Notes: generated by a model from the letters alone, not told the origin. A DNA stretch of 32,659 nt from Saccoglossus kowalevskii (GCF_000003605.2 NW_003119186.1:1-32659); one strand, 5' to 3'; counted from the stretch's first letter, positions 19,445 to 29,670 are shown. Translations and numbers: made by a program.

Positions 19445-19465
19445 GTTCAGTTCCCGGTGTGGGAA
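19445..19465 (+). pseudogene. Truncated tRNA-Glu, 3' 21 nt only
   Basis: Same junction. The following spacer has GAATAAATAATAATCG, shared only with that after 20541. Confidence 0.88.
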
Positions 19466-19684
19466 CACCTGTTTTATATTCCTGGTCAGTTGAACATCGC
19501 AGCATGTACAACATTCTCATAGACAATTTAATTAAAAGATATAAATTGGCCTCTCGTATTTGTTGGCTTGATTACAAGAGAATAAATAATAATCGACATT
19601 CAGTTCATGTCACGTCACAAGTATCAGATTATATGCCTTACTTATGTGTTCCCGATAAATAGGAAACGCCTTCATACGTCAACG

Positions 19685-19756
19685 TCCCATATGATCTAGT
19701 GGTTAGGATTTGGCGCTCTCACCGCCATGGCCCGGGTTCATTTCCCGGTGTGAGAA
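19685..19756 (+). tRNA. tRNA-Glu (CUC), type P, divergent
   Basis: Plain type P with TATTGCTGG downstream and spacer end GGAATCGCCTTCATACATC. First unit of a block repeated at 23677. Confidence 0.8.
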
Positions 19757-19975
19757 CACCAGTTTTATATTGCTGGTCAGTTGAACATCGCAGCTTGTAC
19801 AACATTCTCATAGACAATTTAATTAAAAGATATAAATTGGCCTCTCGTATTTGTTGGCTTGATTACAAGAGAATATATAATACTCGACATTCAGTTCATG
19901 TCACGTCACAAGTATCAGATTATATGCCTTACTTATGTGTTCCCGATAAATAGGAATCGCCTTCATACATCAACG

Positions 19976-20047
19976 TCCCATATGATCTAGTGGTTAGGAT
20001 TTGGCGCTCTCACCGCCATGGCCCGGGTTCAATTCCCGGTGTGGGAA
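19976..20047 (+). tRNA. tRNA-Glu (CUC), type D
   Basis: G10A and A44T, with stems and B box intact. S spacer ending CCAATTCCATCG. Confidence 0.91.
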
Positions 20048-20260
20048 CACCAGTTTTATATTCCTGGTCAGTTGAACATCGCAGCTTGTATACAATTCTC
20101 AGAGACAATTTAATTAAAAGATATAAATTGGCCTCTCGTATTTGTTGCCTTATTACAAGAGAATATGTAATACACGACGTGCAGTTCATGTCAGAAGTAT
20201 CCGATTGCATGCCATACTTGTGTTTTCCCGATAAATAGGAATCGCCTTCCAATTCCATCG

Positions 20261-20332
20261 TCCCATATGGTCTAGTGGTTAGGATTCGGCGCTTTTACCG
20301 CGAAGGCCCGGGTTCAATTCCCGGTGTGGGAA
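20261..20332 (+). tRNA. tRNA-Glu body with UUU (Lys) anticodon, type B
   Basis: The loop reads CTTTTAC: C36T changes anticodon UUC to UUU. The body is type B (C27·A43, G28·G42). Acceptor, D and T arms are intact. Copy at 24253. Charging specificity cannot be told from sequence. Confidence 0.88.
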
Positions 20333-20520
20333 CACCAGTTTTAGATTCCTGGTCAGTTGAACATCGCAGCTTGTACAAAATTCTCATAGACAATTTAATT
20401 AAAAGATATAAATTGGCCTCTCGTATTTGTTGGCTCATCAGAAGAGAATATATAATACTCGACATTCAGTTCATGTCACGTCACAAGTATCAGATTATAT
20501 GCCTTAATATCCGATTATAT

Positions 20521-20541
20521 GTTCAGTTCCCGGTGTGGGAA
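20521..20541 (+). pseudogene. Truncated tRNA-Glu, 3' 21 nt only
   Basis: Same junction, directly after the UUU-anticodon unit. Repeated at 24513. Confidence 0.88.
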
Positions 20542-20760
20542 CACCTGTTTTATATTCCTGGTCAGTTGAACATCGCAGCTTGTACAACATTCTCATAGAC
20601 AATTTAATTAAAAGATATAAATTGGCCTCTCGTATTTGTTGGCTTGATTACAAGAGAATAAATAATAATCGACATTCAGTTCATGTCACGTCACAAGTAT
20701 CAGATTATATGCCTTACTTATGTGTTCCCGATAAATAGGAAACGCCTTCATACGTCAACG

Positions 20761-20832
20761 TCCCATATGATCTAGTGGTTAGGATTTGGCGCTCTCACCG
20801 CCATGGCCCGGGTTCATTTCCCGGTGTGAGAA
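20761..20832 (+). tRNA. tRNA-Glu (CUC), type P, divergent
   Basis: Plain type P with majority M spacer (GGAAACACC near its end). Confidence 0.8.
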
Positions 20833-21051
20833 CACCAGTTTTATATTCCTGGTCAGTTGAACATCGCAGCTTGTACAACATTCTCATAGACAATTTAATT
20901 AAAAGATATAAATTGGCCTCTCGTATTTGTTGGCTTGATTACAAGAGAATATATAATACTCGACATTCAGTTCATGTCACGTCACAAGTATCAGATTATA
21001 TGCCTTACTTATGTGTTCCCGATAAATAGGAAACACCTTCATACGTCAACG

Positions 21052-21123
21052 TCCCATATGATCTAGTGGTTAGGATTTGGCGCTCTCACCGCCATGGCCC
21101 GGGTTCATTTCCCGGTGTGAGAA
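21052..21123 (+). tRNA. tRNA-Glu (CUC), type P, divergent
   Basis: Plain type P. The spacer combines GATTACAAG with TATTATCCTCG. Confidence 0.8.
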
Positions 21124-21342
21124 CACCAGTTTTATATTCCTGGTCAGTTGAACATCGCAGCTTGTACAACATTCTCATAGACAATTTAATTAAAAGATAT
21201 AAATTGGCCTCTCGTATTTGTTGGCTTGATTACAAGAGAATATATTATCCTCGACATTCAGTTCATGTCACGTCACAAGTATCAGATTATATGCCTTACT
21301 TATGTGTTCCCGATAAATAGGAAACGCCTTCATACGTCAACG

Positions 21343-21414
21343 TCCCATATGGTCTAGTGGTTAGGATTTGGCGCTTTCACCGCCAAGGCCCGGGTTCATT
21401 TCCCGGTGTGGGAA
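21343..21414 (+). tRNA. tRNA-Glu (UUC) with A58T
   Basis: UUC consensus body carrying only the A58T of type P (TTCATTT). Likely a conversion product. Same form at 27697. Confidence 0.84.
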
Positions 21415-21633
21415 CATCTGTTTTAGATTCCTGGTCAGTTGAACATCGCAGCTTGTACAACATTCTCATAGACAATTTAATTAAAAGATATAAATTGGCA
21501 TCTCGTATTTGTTGGCTTGATTACAAGAGAATATATAATACTCGACATTCAGTTCATGTCACGTCACAAGTATCAGATTATATGCCTTACTTATGTGTTC
21601 CCGATAAATAGGAAACGCCTTCATACGTCAACG

Positions 21634-21705
21634 TCCCATATGGTCTAGTGGTTAGGATTTGGCGCTTTCACCGCCAAGGCCCGGGTTCAATTCCCGGTGT
21701 GGGAA
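21634..21705 (+). tRNA. tRNA-Glu (UUC), type U consensus
   Basis: Exact consensus. The spacer belongs to the GTTCAACATCG subfamily with GGCCCCTCG and CACATCAC. Confidence 0.97.
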
Positions 21706-21929
21706 CATCTGTTTTAGATTCCTGGTCAGTTCAACATCGCAGCTTGTACAAAATTCTCATAGACAATTTAATTAAAAGATATAAATTGGCCCCTCGTATT
21801 TGTTGGCTTGATTACAAGAGAATATATAATACTCGACATTCAGTTCATGTCACGTCACATCACAAGTATCAGATTATATGCCTTACTTATGTGTTCCCGA
21901 TAAATAGGAAACGCCTTCATACGTCAACG

Positions 21930-22001
21930 TCCCATATGGTCTAGTGGTTAGGATTTGGCGCTTTCACCGCCAAGGCCCGGGTTCAATTCCCGGTGTGGGA
22001 A
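21930..22001 (+). tRNA. tRNA-Glu (UUC), type U consensus
   Basis: Exact consensus, immediately following another type U unit: a UUC doublet also seen at 27697-27993. Confidence 0.97.
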
Positions 22002-22220
22002 CATCTGTTTTAGATTCCTGGTCAGTTCAACATCGCAGCTTGTACAAAATTCTCATAGACAATTTAATTAAAAGATATAAATTGGCCTCTCGTATTTGTT
22101 GGCTTGATTACAAGAGAATATATAATACTCGACATTCAGTTCATGTCACATCACAAGTATCAGATTATATGCCTTACTTATGTGTTCCCGATAAATAGGA
22201 AACGCCTTCATACGTCAACG

Positions 22221-22292
22221 TCTCATATGGTCTAGTGGTTAGGATTTGGCGCTTTCACCGCCAAGGCACGGGTTCAATTCCCCGTGAGGGAA
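22221..22292 (+). pseudogene. tRNA-Glu (UUC), decayed
   Basis: C3T (wobble), C49A, G64C and T68A give mismatches A49·G65, C50·C64 and A5·A68. The B box is intact. Confidence 0.74.
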
Positions 22293-22511
22293 CATCTGTT
22301 TTAGATTCCTGGTCAGTTGAACATCGCAGCTTGTACAAAATTCTCATAGACAATTTAATTAAAAGATATAAATTGGCCTCTCGTATTTTTTGGCTTGATT
22401 ACAAGAGAATATATTATCCTCGACATTCAGTTCATGTCACGTCACAAGTATCAGATTATATGCCTTACTTATGTGTTCCCGTTAAATAGGAAACGACTTC
22501 ATACGTCAACG

Positions 22512-22583
22512 TCCCATATGGTCTAGTGGTTAGGATTTGGCGCTTTCACCGCCAAGGCCCGGGTTCAATTCCCGTTGTGGGAA
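22512..22583 (+). tRNA. tRNA-Glu (UUC), T-stem end mismatch
   Basis: G65T only (C49·T65), as at 12786, and preceded likewise by a GTTCCCGTTAAATAGG-type spacer end, so the two share ancestry. Confidence 0.86.
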
Positions 22584-22802
22584 CACCTGTTTTAGATTCC
22601 TGGTCAGTTGAACATCGCAGCTTGTACAACATTCTCATAGACAATTTAATTAAAAGATATAAATTGGCCTCTCGTATTTGTTGGCTTGATTACAAGAGAA
22701 TATATAATACTCGACATTCAGTTCATGTCACGTCACAAGTATCAGATTATATGCCTTACTTATGTGTTCCCGATAAATAGGAAACGCCTTCATACATCAA
22801 CG

Positions 22803-22874
22803 TCCCATATGATCTAGTGGTTAGGATTTGGCGCTCTCACCGCCATGGCCCGGGTTCAATTCCCGGTGTGGGAA
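22803..22874 (+). tRNA. tRNA-Glu (CUC), type D
   Basis: G10A and A44T, otherwise intact. S spacer, then type B: the D-B pair recurs at 19976 and 23968. Confidence 0.91.
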
Positions 22875-23087
22875 CACCAGTTTTATATTCCTGGTCAGTT
22901 GAACATCGCAGCTTGTATACAATTCTCAGAGACAATTTAATTAAAAGATATAAATTGGCCTCTCGTATTTGTTGCCTTATTACAAGAGAATATGTAATAC
23001 ACGACGTGCAGTTCATGTCAGAAGTATCCGATTGCATGCCATACTTGTGTTTTCCCGATAAATAGGAATCGCCTTCCAATGCCATCG

Positions 23088-23159
23088 TCCCATATGGTCT
23101 AGTGGTTAGGATTCGGCGCTTTCACCGCGAAGGCCCGGGTTCAATTCCCGGTGTGGGAA
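23088..23159 (+). tRNA. tRNA-Glu (UUC), type B
   Basis: T27C and C42G. Unlike its D-B counterparts at 20261 and 24253 it keeps C36, so the UUC anticodon is retained. Confidence 0.87.
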
Positions 23160-23385
23160 CACCAGTTTTAGATTCCTGGTCAGTTGAACATCGCAGCTTG
23201 TACAAAATTCTCATAGACAATTTAATTAAAAGATATAAATTGGCCTCTCGTATTTGTTGGCTTGATTACAAGAGAATATATATAATTCACGACATTCAGT
23301 TCATGTCACGTCACGTCACAAATATACGATTATATGCCTTACTTATGTGTTCCCGATAAATAGGAAACGCCTACATACGTCAACG

Positions 23386-23457
23386 TCCCATATGATCTAG
23401 TGGTTAGGATTTGGCGCTCTCACCGCCATGGCCCGGGTTCGTTTCCCGGTGTGAAAA
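23386..23457 (+). pseudogene. tRNA-Glu (CUC) pseudogene, type P2
   Basis: P2 with A57G. The spacer has the GAGTACAAG/TATTATCC marker. Confidence 0.75.
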
Positions 23458-23676
23458 CACCAGTTTTATATTCCTGGTCAGTTGAACATCGCAGCTTGTA
23501 CAACATTCTCATAGACAATTTAATTAAAAGATATAAATTGGCCTCTCGTATTTGTTGGCTTGAGTACAAGAGAATATATTATCCTCGACATTCAGTTCAT
23601 GTCACGTCACAAGTATCAGATTATATGCCTTACTTATGTGTTCCCGATAAATAGGAAACGCCTTCATACGTCAACG

Positions 23677-23748
23677 TCCCATATGATCTAGTGGTTAGGA
23701 TTTGGCGCTCTCACCGCCATGGCCCGGGTTCATTTCCCGGTGTGAGAA
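23677..23748 (+). tRNA. tRNA-Glu (CUC), type P, divergent
   Basis: Plain type P with TATTGCTGG. Duplicate of 19685 at +3992. Confidence 0.8.
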
Positions 23749-23967
23749 CACCAGTTTTATATTGCTGGTCAGTTGAACATCGCAGCTTGTACAACATTCT
23801 CATAGACAATTTAATTAAAAGATATAAATTGGCCTCTCGTATTTGTTGGCTTGATTACAAGAGAATATATAATACTCGACATTCAGTTCATGTCACGTCA
23901 CAAGTATCAGATTATATGCCTTACTTATGTGTTCCCGATAAATAGGAATCGCCTTCATACATCAACG

Positions 23968-24039
23968 TCCCATATGATCTAGTGGTTAGGATTTGGCGCT
24001 CTCACCGCCATGGCCCGGGTTCAATTCCCGGTGTGGGAA
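23968..24039 (+). tRNA. tRNA-Glu (CUC), type D
   Basis: Duplicate of 19976 at +3992: G10A and A44T, S spacer ending CCAATTCCATCG. Confidence 0.91.
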
Positions 24040-24252
24040 CACCAGTTTTATATTCCTGGTCAGTTGAACATCGCAGCTTGTATACAATTCTCAGAGACAA
24101 TTTAATTAAAAGATATAAATTGGCCTCTCGTATTTGTTGCCTTATTACAAGAGAATATGTAATACACGACGTGCAGTTCATGTCAGAAGTATCCGATTGC
24201 ATGCCATACTTGTGTTTTCCCGATAAATAGGAATCGCCTTCCAATTCCATCG

Positions 24253-24324
24253 TCCCATATGGTCTAGTGGTTAGGATTCGGCGCTTTTACCGCGAAGGCC
24301 CGGGTTCAATTCCCGGTGTGGGAA
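24253..24324 (+). tRNA. tRNA-Glu body with UUU (Lys) anticodon, type B
   Basis: C36T with T27C and C42G, identical to 20261 at +3992, so not an independent mutation. Confidence 0.88.
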
Positions 24325-24512
24325 CACCAGTTTTAGATTCCTGGTCAGTTGAACATCGCAGCTTGTACAAAATTCTCATAGACAATTTAATTAAAAGATA
24401 TAAATTGGCCTCTCGTATTTGTTGGCTCATCAGAAGAGAATATATAATACTCGACATTCAGTTCATGTCACGTCACAAGTATCAGATTATATGCCTTAAT
24501 ATCCGATTATAT

Positions 24513-24533
24513 GTTCAGTTCCCGGTGTGGGAA
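24513..24533 (+). pseudogene. Truncated tRNA-Glu, 3' 21 nt only
   Basis: Same junction. Duplicate of 20521. The block identity ends in the following spacer, where AATATATAATACTCG replaces AATAAATAATAATCG. Confidence 0.88.
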
Positions 24534-24752
24534 CACCTGTTTTATATTCCTGGTCAGTTGAACATCGCAGCTTGTACAACATTCTCATAGACAATTTAAT
24601 TAAAAGATATAAATTGGCCTCTCGTATTTGTTGGCTTGATTACAAGAGAATATATAATACTCGACATTCAGTTCATGTCACGTCACAAGTATCAGATTAT
24701 ATGCCTTACTTATGTGTTCCCGATAAATAGGAAACGCCTTCATACGTCAACG

Positions 24753-24824
24753 TCCCATATGGTCTAGTGGTTAGGATTTGGCGCTTTCACCGCCAAGGCC
24801 CGGGTTCAATTCCCGGTGTGGGAA
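24753..24824 (+). tRNA. tRNA-Glu (UUC), type U consensus
   Basis: Exact consensus with L spacer and intact terminator. Confidence 0.97.
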
Positions 24825-25050
24825 CACCTGTTTTAGATTCCTGGTCAGTTGAACATCGCAGCTTGTACAAAATTCTCATAGACAATTTAATTAAAAGATA
24901 TAAATTGGCCTCTCGTATTTGTTGGCTTGATTACAAGAGAATATATATAATTCACGACATTCAGTTCATGTCACGTCACGTCACAAGTATACGATTATAT
25001 GCCTTACTTATGTGTTCCCGATAAATAGGAAACGCCTTCATACGTCAACG

Positions 25051-25122
25051 TCCCATATGATCTAGTGGTTAGGATTTGGCGCTCTCACCGCCATGGCCCG
25101 GGTTCATTTCCCGGTGTGAGAA
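25051..25122 (+). tRNA. tRNA-Glu (CUC), type P, divergent
   Basis: Plain type P with the CACTCAGTTCAAGTCACG marker of 10440. Confidence 0.8.
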
Positions 25123-25341
25123 CACCAGTTTTATATTCCTGGTCAGTTGAACATCGCAGCTTGTACAACATTCTCATAGACAATTTAATTAAAAGATATA
25201 AATTGGCCTCTCGTATTTGTTGGCTTGATTACAAGAGAATATATAATACTCGACACTCAGTTCAAGTCACGTCACAAGTATCAGATTATATGCCTTACTT
25301 ATGTGTTCCCGATAAATAGGAAACGCCTTCATACGTCAACG

Positions 25342-25413
25342 TCCCATATGGTCTAGTGGTTAGGATTCGGCGCTTTCACCGCGAAGGCCCGGGTTCAATT
25401 CCCGGTGTGGGAA
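25342..25413 (+). tRNA. tRNA-Glu (UUC), type B
   Basis: T27C and C42G, L spacer, then P2. Confidence 0.87.
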
Positions 25414-25639
25414 CACCAGTTTTAGATTCCTGGTCAGTTGAACATCGCAGCTTGTACAAAATTCTCATAGACAATTTAATTAAAAGATATAAATTGGCCT
25501 CTCGTATTTGTTGGCTTGATTACAAGAGAATATATATAATTCACGACATTCAGTTCATGTCACGTCACGTCACAAGTATACGATTATATGCCTTACTTAT
25601 GTGTTCCCGATAAATAGGAAACGCCTTCATACGTCAACG

Positions 25640-25711
25640 TCCCATATGATCTAGTGGTTAGGATTTGGCGCTCTCACCGCCATGGCCCGGGTTCGTTTCC
25701 CGGTGTGAAAA
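25640..25711 (+). pseudogene. tRNA-Glu (CUC) pseudogene, type P2
   Basis: P2 with A57G. Private spacer change GGCCTCGCGTATT. Confidence 0.75.
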
Positions 25712-25930
25712 CACCAGTTTTATATTCCTGGTCAGTTGAACATCGCAGCTTGTACAACATTCTCATAGACAATTTAATTAAAAGATATAAATTGGCCTCG
25801 CGTATTTGTTGGCTTGATTACAAGAGAATATATAATACTCGACATTCAGTTCATGTCACGTCACAAGTATCAGATTATATGCCTTACTTATGTGTTCCCG
25901 ATAAATAGGAAACGCCTTCATACGTCAACG

Positions 25931-26002
25931 TCCCATATGATCTAGTGGTTAGGATTTGGCGCTCTCACCGCCATGGCCCGGGTTCATTTCCCGGTGTGAG
26001 AA
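25931..26002 (+). tRNA. tRNA-Glu (CUC), type P, divergent
   Basis: Plain type P, but the spacer has two CACGT copies with TATCAGATT (296-bp unit), mixing M and L features. Confidence 0.8.
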
Positions 26003-26226
26003 CACCAGTTTTATATTCCTGGTCAGTTGAACATCGCAGCTTGTACAACATTCTCATAGACAATTTAATTAAAAGATATAAATTGGCCTCTCGTATTTGT
26101 TGGCTTGATTACAAGAGAATATATAATACTCGACATTCAGTTCATGTCACGTCACGTCACAAGTATCAGATTATATGCCTTACTTATGTGTTCCCGATAA
26201 ATAGGAAACGCCTTCATACGTCAACG

Positions 26227-26298
26227 TCCCATATTGTCTAGTGGTTAGGATTTGGCGCTTTCACGGCCAAGGCCCGGGTTCAATTCCCGGTGTGGGAA
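26227..26298 (+). tRNA. tRNA-Glu (UUC), anticodon-stem mismatch
   Basis: G9T and C39G (G31·G39, next to the loop). The preceding CATATTGTC is shared with 5498 and 30177. Confidence 0.83.
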
Positions 26299-26517
26299 CA
26301 TCTGTTTTAGATTCCTGGTCAGTTCAACATCGCAGCTTGTACAAAATTCTCATAGACAATTTAATTAAAAGATATAAATTGGCCTCTCGTATTTGTTGGC
26401 TTGATTACAAGAGAATATATAATACTCGACATTCAGTTCATGTCACGTCACAAGTATCAGATTATATGCCTTACTTATGTGTTCCCGATAAATAGGAAAC
26501 GCCTTCATACGTCAACA

Positions 26518-26589
26518 TCCCATATGGTCTAGTGGTTAGGATTTGGCGCTTTCACCGCCAAGGCCCGGGTTCAATTCCCGGTGTGGGAA
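26518..26589 (+). tRNA. tRNA-Glu (UUC), type U consensus
   Basis: Exact consensus. One extra C after A73 (CACCCTG) moves the T4 run to 8 nt downstream. Confidence 0.97.
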
Positions 26590-26816
26590 CACCCTGTTTT
26601 AGATTCCTGGTCGGTTGAACATCGCAGCTTGTACAACATTCTCATAGACAATTTAATTAAAAGATATAAATTGGCCTCTCGTATTTGTTGGCTTGATTAC
26701 AAGAGAATATATATAATTCACGACATTCAGTTCATGTCACGTCACGTCACAAGTATACGATTATATGCCTTACTTATGTGTTCCCGATAAATAGGAAACG
26801 CCTTCATACGTCAAAG

Positions 26817-26888
26817 TACCATATGATCTAGTGGTTAGGATTTGGCGCTCTCACCGCCATGGCCCGGGTTCATTTCCCGGTGTGAGAA
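26817..26888 (+). pseudogene. tRNA-Glu (CUC), type P with C2A
   Basis: Type P plus C2A, so A2·G71 and C3·A70 are both unpaired. The upstream flank is also altered (TCAAAG). Confidence 0.74.
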
Positions 26889-27107
26889 CACCAGTTTTAT
26901 ATTCCTGGTCAGTTGAACATCGCAGCTTGTACAACATTCTCATAGACAATTTAATTAAAAGATATAAATTGGCCTCTCGTATTTGTTGGCTTGATTGCAA
27001 GAGAATATATAATACTCGACATTCAGTTCATGTCACGTCACAAGTATCAGATTATATGCCTTACTTATGTGTTCCCGATAAATAGGAAACGCCTTCATAC
27101 GTCAATG

Positions 27108-27179
27108 TCCCATATGGTCTAGTGGTTAGGATTTGGCGCTTTTACCGCCAAGGCCCGGGTTCAATTCCCGGTGTGGGAA
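27108..27179 (+). tRNA. tRNA-Glu body with UUU (Lys) anticodon, otherwise perfect
   Basis: The loop reads CTTTTAC. C36T is the only departure from the type U consensus: all stems, U33, A58, both promoter boxes and the T4 terminator are intact. Arose separately from the type B copies at 20261 and 24253. Discriminator A73 is unchanged. Confidence 0.93.
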
Positions 27180-27405
27180 CACCTGTTTTAGATTCCTGGT
27201 CAGTTGAACATCGCAGCTTGTACAAAATTCTCATAGACAATTTAATTAAAAGATATAAATTGGCCTCTCGTATTTGTTGGCTTGATTACAAGAGAATATA
27301 TATAATTCACGACATTCAGTTCATGTCACGTCACGTCACAAGTATACGATTATATGCCTTACTTATGTGTTCCCGATAAATAGGAAACGCCTTCATACGT
27401 CAACG

Positions 27406-27477
27406 TCCCATATGATCTAGTGGTTAGGATTTGGCGCTCTCACCGCCATGGCCCGGGTTCATTTCCCGGTGTGAGAA
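27406..27477 (+). tRNA. tRNA-Glu (CUC), type P, divergent
   Basis: Plain type P with the majority M spacer. Confidence 0.8.
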
Positions 27478-27696
27478 CACCAGTTTTATATTCCTGGTCA
27501 GTTGAACATCGCAGCTTGTACAACATTCTCATAGACAATTTAATTAAAAGATATAAATTGGCCTCTCGTATTTGTTGGCTTGATTACAAGAGAATATATA
27601 ATACTCGACATTCAGTTCATGTCACGTCACAAGTATCAGATTATATGCCTTACTTATGTGTTCCCGATAAATAGGAAACGCCTTCATACGTCAACG

Positions 27697-27768
27697 TCCC
27701 ATATGGTCTAGTGGTTAGGATTTGGCGCTTTCACCGCCAAGGCCCGGGTTCATTTCCCGGTGTGGGAA
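27697..27768 (+). tRNA. tRNA-Glu (UUC) with A58T
   Basis: Only A58T departs from consensus, as at 21343. Spacer of the GTTCAACATCG, GGCCCCTCG subfamily. Confidence 0.84.
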
Positions 27769-27992
27769 CATCTGTTTTAGATTCCTGGTCAGTTCAACAT
27801 CGCAGCTTGTACAAAATTCTCATAGACAATTTAATTAAAAGATATAAATTGGCCCCTCGTATTTGTTGGCTTGATTACAAGAGAATATATAATACTCGAC
27901 ATTCAGTTCATGTCACGTCACGTCACAAGTATCAGATTATATGCCTTACTTATGTGTTCCCGATAAATAGGAAACGCCTTCATACGTCAACG

Positions 27993-28064
27993 TCCCATAT
28001 GGTCTAGTGGTTAGGATTTGGCGCTTTCACCGCCAAGGCCCGGGTTCAATTCCCGGTGTGGGAA
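27993..28064 (+). tRNA. tRNA-Glu (UUC), type U consensus
   Basis: Exact consensus. GTTCAACATCG spacer with two CACGT copies. Confidence 0.97.
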
Positions 28065-28288
28065 CATCTGTTTTAGATTCCTGGTCAGTTCAACATCGCA
28101 GCTTGTACAAAATTCTCATAGACAATTTAATTAAAAGATATAAATTGGCCTCTCGTATTTGTTGGCTTGATTACAAGAGAATATATAATACTCGACATTC
28201 AGTTCATGTCACGTCACGTCACAAGTATCAGATTATATGCCTTACTTATGTGTTCCCGATAAATAGGAAACGCCTTCATACGTCAACG

Positions 28289-28360
28289 TCCCATATGATC
28301 TAGTGGTTAGGCTTTGGCGCTCTCACCGCCATGGCCCGGGTTCATTTCCCGGTGTGAGAA
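28289..28360 (+). pseudogene. tRNA-Glu (CUC), type P with A24C
   Basis: Type P plus A24C (T11·C24 in the D stem). The spacer has TATTTCTTGG and AATGCTCG. Confidence 0.72.
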
Positions 28361-28579
28361 CACCAGTTTTATATTCCTGGTCAGTTGAACATCGCAGCTT
28401 GTACAACATTCTCATAGGCAATTTAATTAAAAGATATAAATTGGCCTCTCGTATTTCTTGGCTTGATTACAAGAGAATATATAATGCTCGACATTCAGTT
28501 CATGTCACGTCACAAGTATCAGATTATATGCCTTACTTATGTGTTCCCGATAAATAGGAAACGCCTTCATACGTCAACA

Positions 28580-28652
28580 TCCCATATGGTCTAGTGGTTA
28601 GGATTTGGCGCTTTCACCGGCCAAGGCCCGGGTTCAATTCCCGGTGTGGGAA
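28580..28652 (+). pseudogene. tRNA-Glu (UUC) with 1-nt insertion
   Basis: An extra G in the 3' anticodon strand (CACCGGCCAAGG) makes 73 nt and shifts pairing with GGCG. Otherwise consensus. Confidence 0.78.
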
Positions 28653-28878
28653 CACCTGTTTTAGATTCCTGGTCAGTTGAACATCGCAGCTTGTACAAAA
28701 TTCTCATAGACAATTTAATTAAAAGATATAAATTGGCCTCTCGTATTTGTTGGCTTGATTACAAGAGAATATATATAATTCACGACATTCAGTTCATGTC
28801 ACGTCACGTCACAAGTATACGATTATATGCCTTACTTATGTGTTCCTGATAAATAGGAAACGCCTTCATACGTCAACG

Positions 28879-28950
28879 TCCCATATGATCTAGTGGTTAG
28901 GATTTGGCGCACTCACCGCCATGGCCCGGGTTCATTTCCCGGTGTGAAAA
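28879..28950 (+). pseudogene. tRNA-Glu (CUC) pseudogene, type P2 with T33A
   Basis: P2 acceptor and loop CACTCAC. Flank ACTCCAGTTTT. Leads into a truncated unit. Confidence 0.77.
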
Positions 28951-29138
28951 CTCCAGTTTTATATTCCTGGTCAGTTGAACATCGCAGCTTGTACAAAATT
29001 CTCATAGACAATTTAATTAAAAGATATAAATTGGCCTCTCGTATTTGTTGGCTCATCAGAAGAGAATATATAATACTCGACATTCAGTTCATGTCACGTC
29101 ACAAGTATCCGATTATATGCCTTAATATCCGATTATAT

Positions 29139-29159
29139 GTTCAGTTCCCGGTGTGGGAA
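29139..29159 (+). pseudogene. Truncated tRNA-Glu, 3' 21 nt only
   Basis: Same junction. The spacer has GATTGCAAGGG, as after 18453 and 18961. Confidence 0.88.
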
Positions 29160-29385
29160 CACCTGTTTTAGATTCCTGGTCAGTTGAACATCGCAGCTTG
29201 TACAAAATTCTCATAGACAATTTAATTAAAAGATATAAATTGGCCTCTCGTATTTGTTGGCTTGATTGCAAGGGAATATATATAATTCAAGACATTCAGT
29301 TCATGTCACGTCACGTCACAAGTATACGATTATATGCCTTACTTATGTGTTCCCGATAAATAGGAAACGCCTTCATACGTCAACG

Positions 29386-29457
29386 TCCCATATGATCTAG
29401 TGGTTATCATTTGGCGCTTTCAACGCCAAGGCCAGGGTTCAATTCCAGGTGTGGGAA
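29386..29457 (+). tRNA. tRNA-Glu (UUC), rearranged D stem
   Basis: G10A, G22T, G23C, C38A, C50A and G64A. Sister of 11022 but with A50·A64 unpaired. S spacer. Confidence 0.76.
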
Positions 29458-29670
29458 CACCTGTTTTAGATTCCTGGTCAGTCGAACATCGCAGCTTGTA
29501 TACAATTCTCAGTGACAATTTAATTAAAAGATATAAATTGGCCTCTCGTATTTGTTGCCTTATTACAAGAGAATATGTAATACACGACGTGCAGTTCATG
29601 TCAGAAGTATCCGATTGCATGCCATACTTGTGTTTTCCCGATAAATAGGAATTGCCTTCCAATGTCATCG

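Larger units (their letters stand above)
19600..20660 (+). repeat. Segment duplicated at about 23592-24652
   Basis: Constant +3992 through P, D, UUU-anticodon B and truncated units. Shared private spacer ends (CATACATCAACG, CCAATTCCATCG). Edges approximate. Confidence 0.85.
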
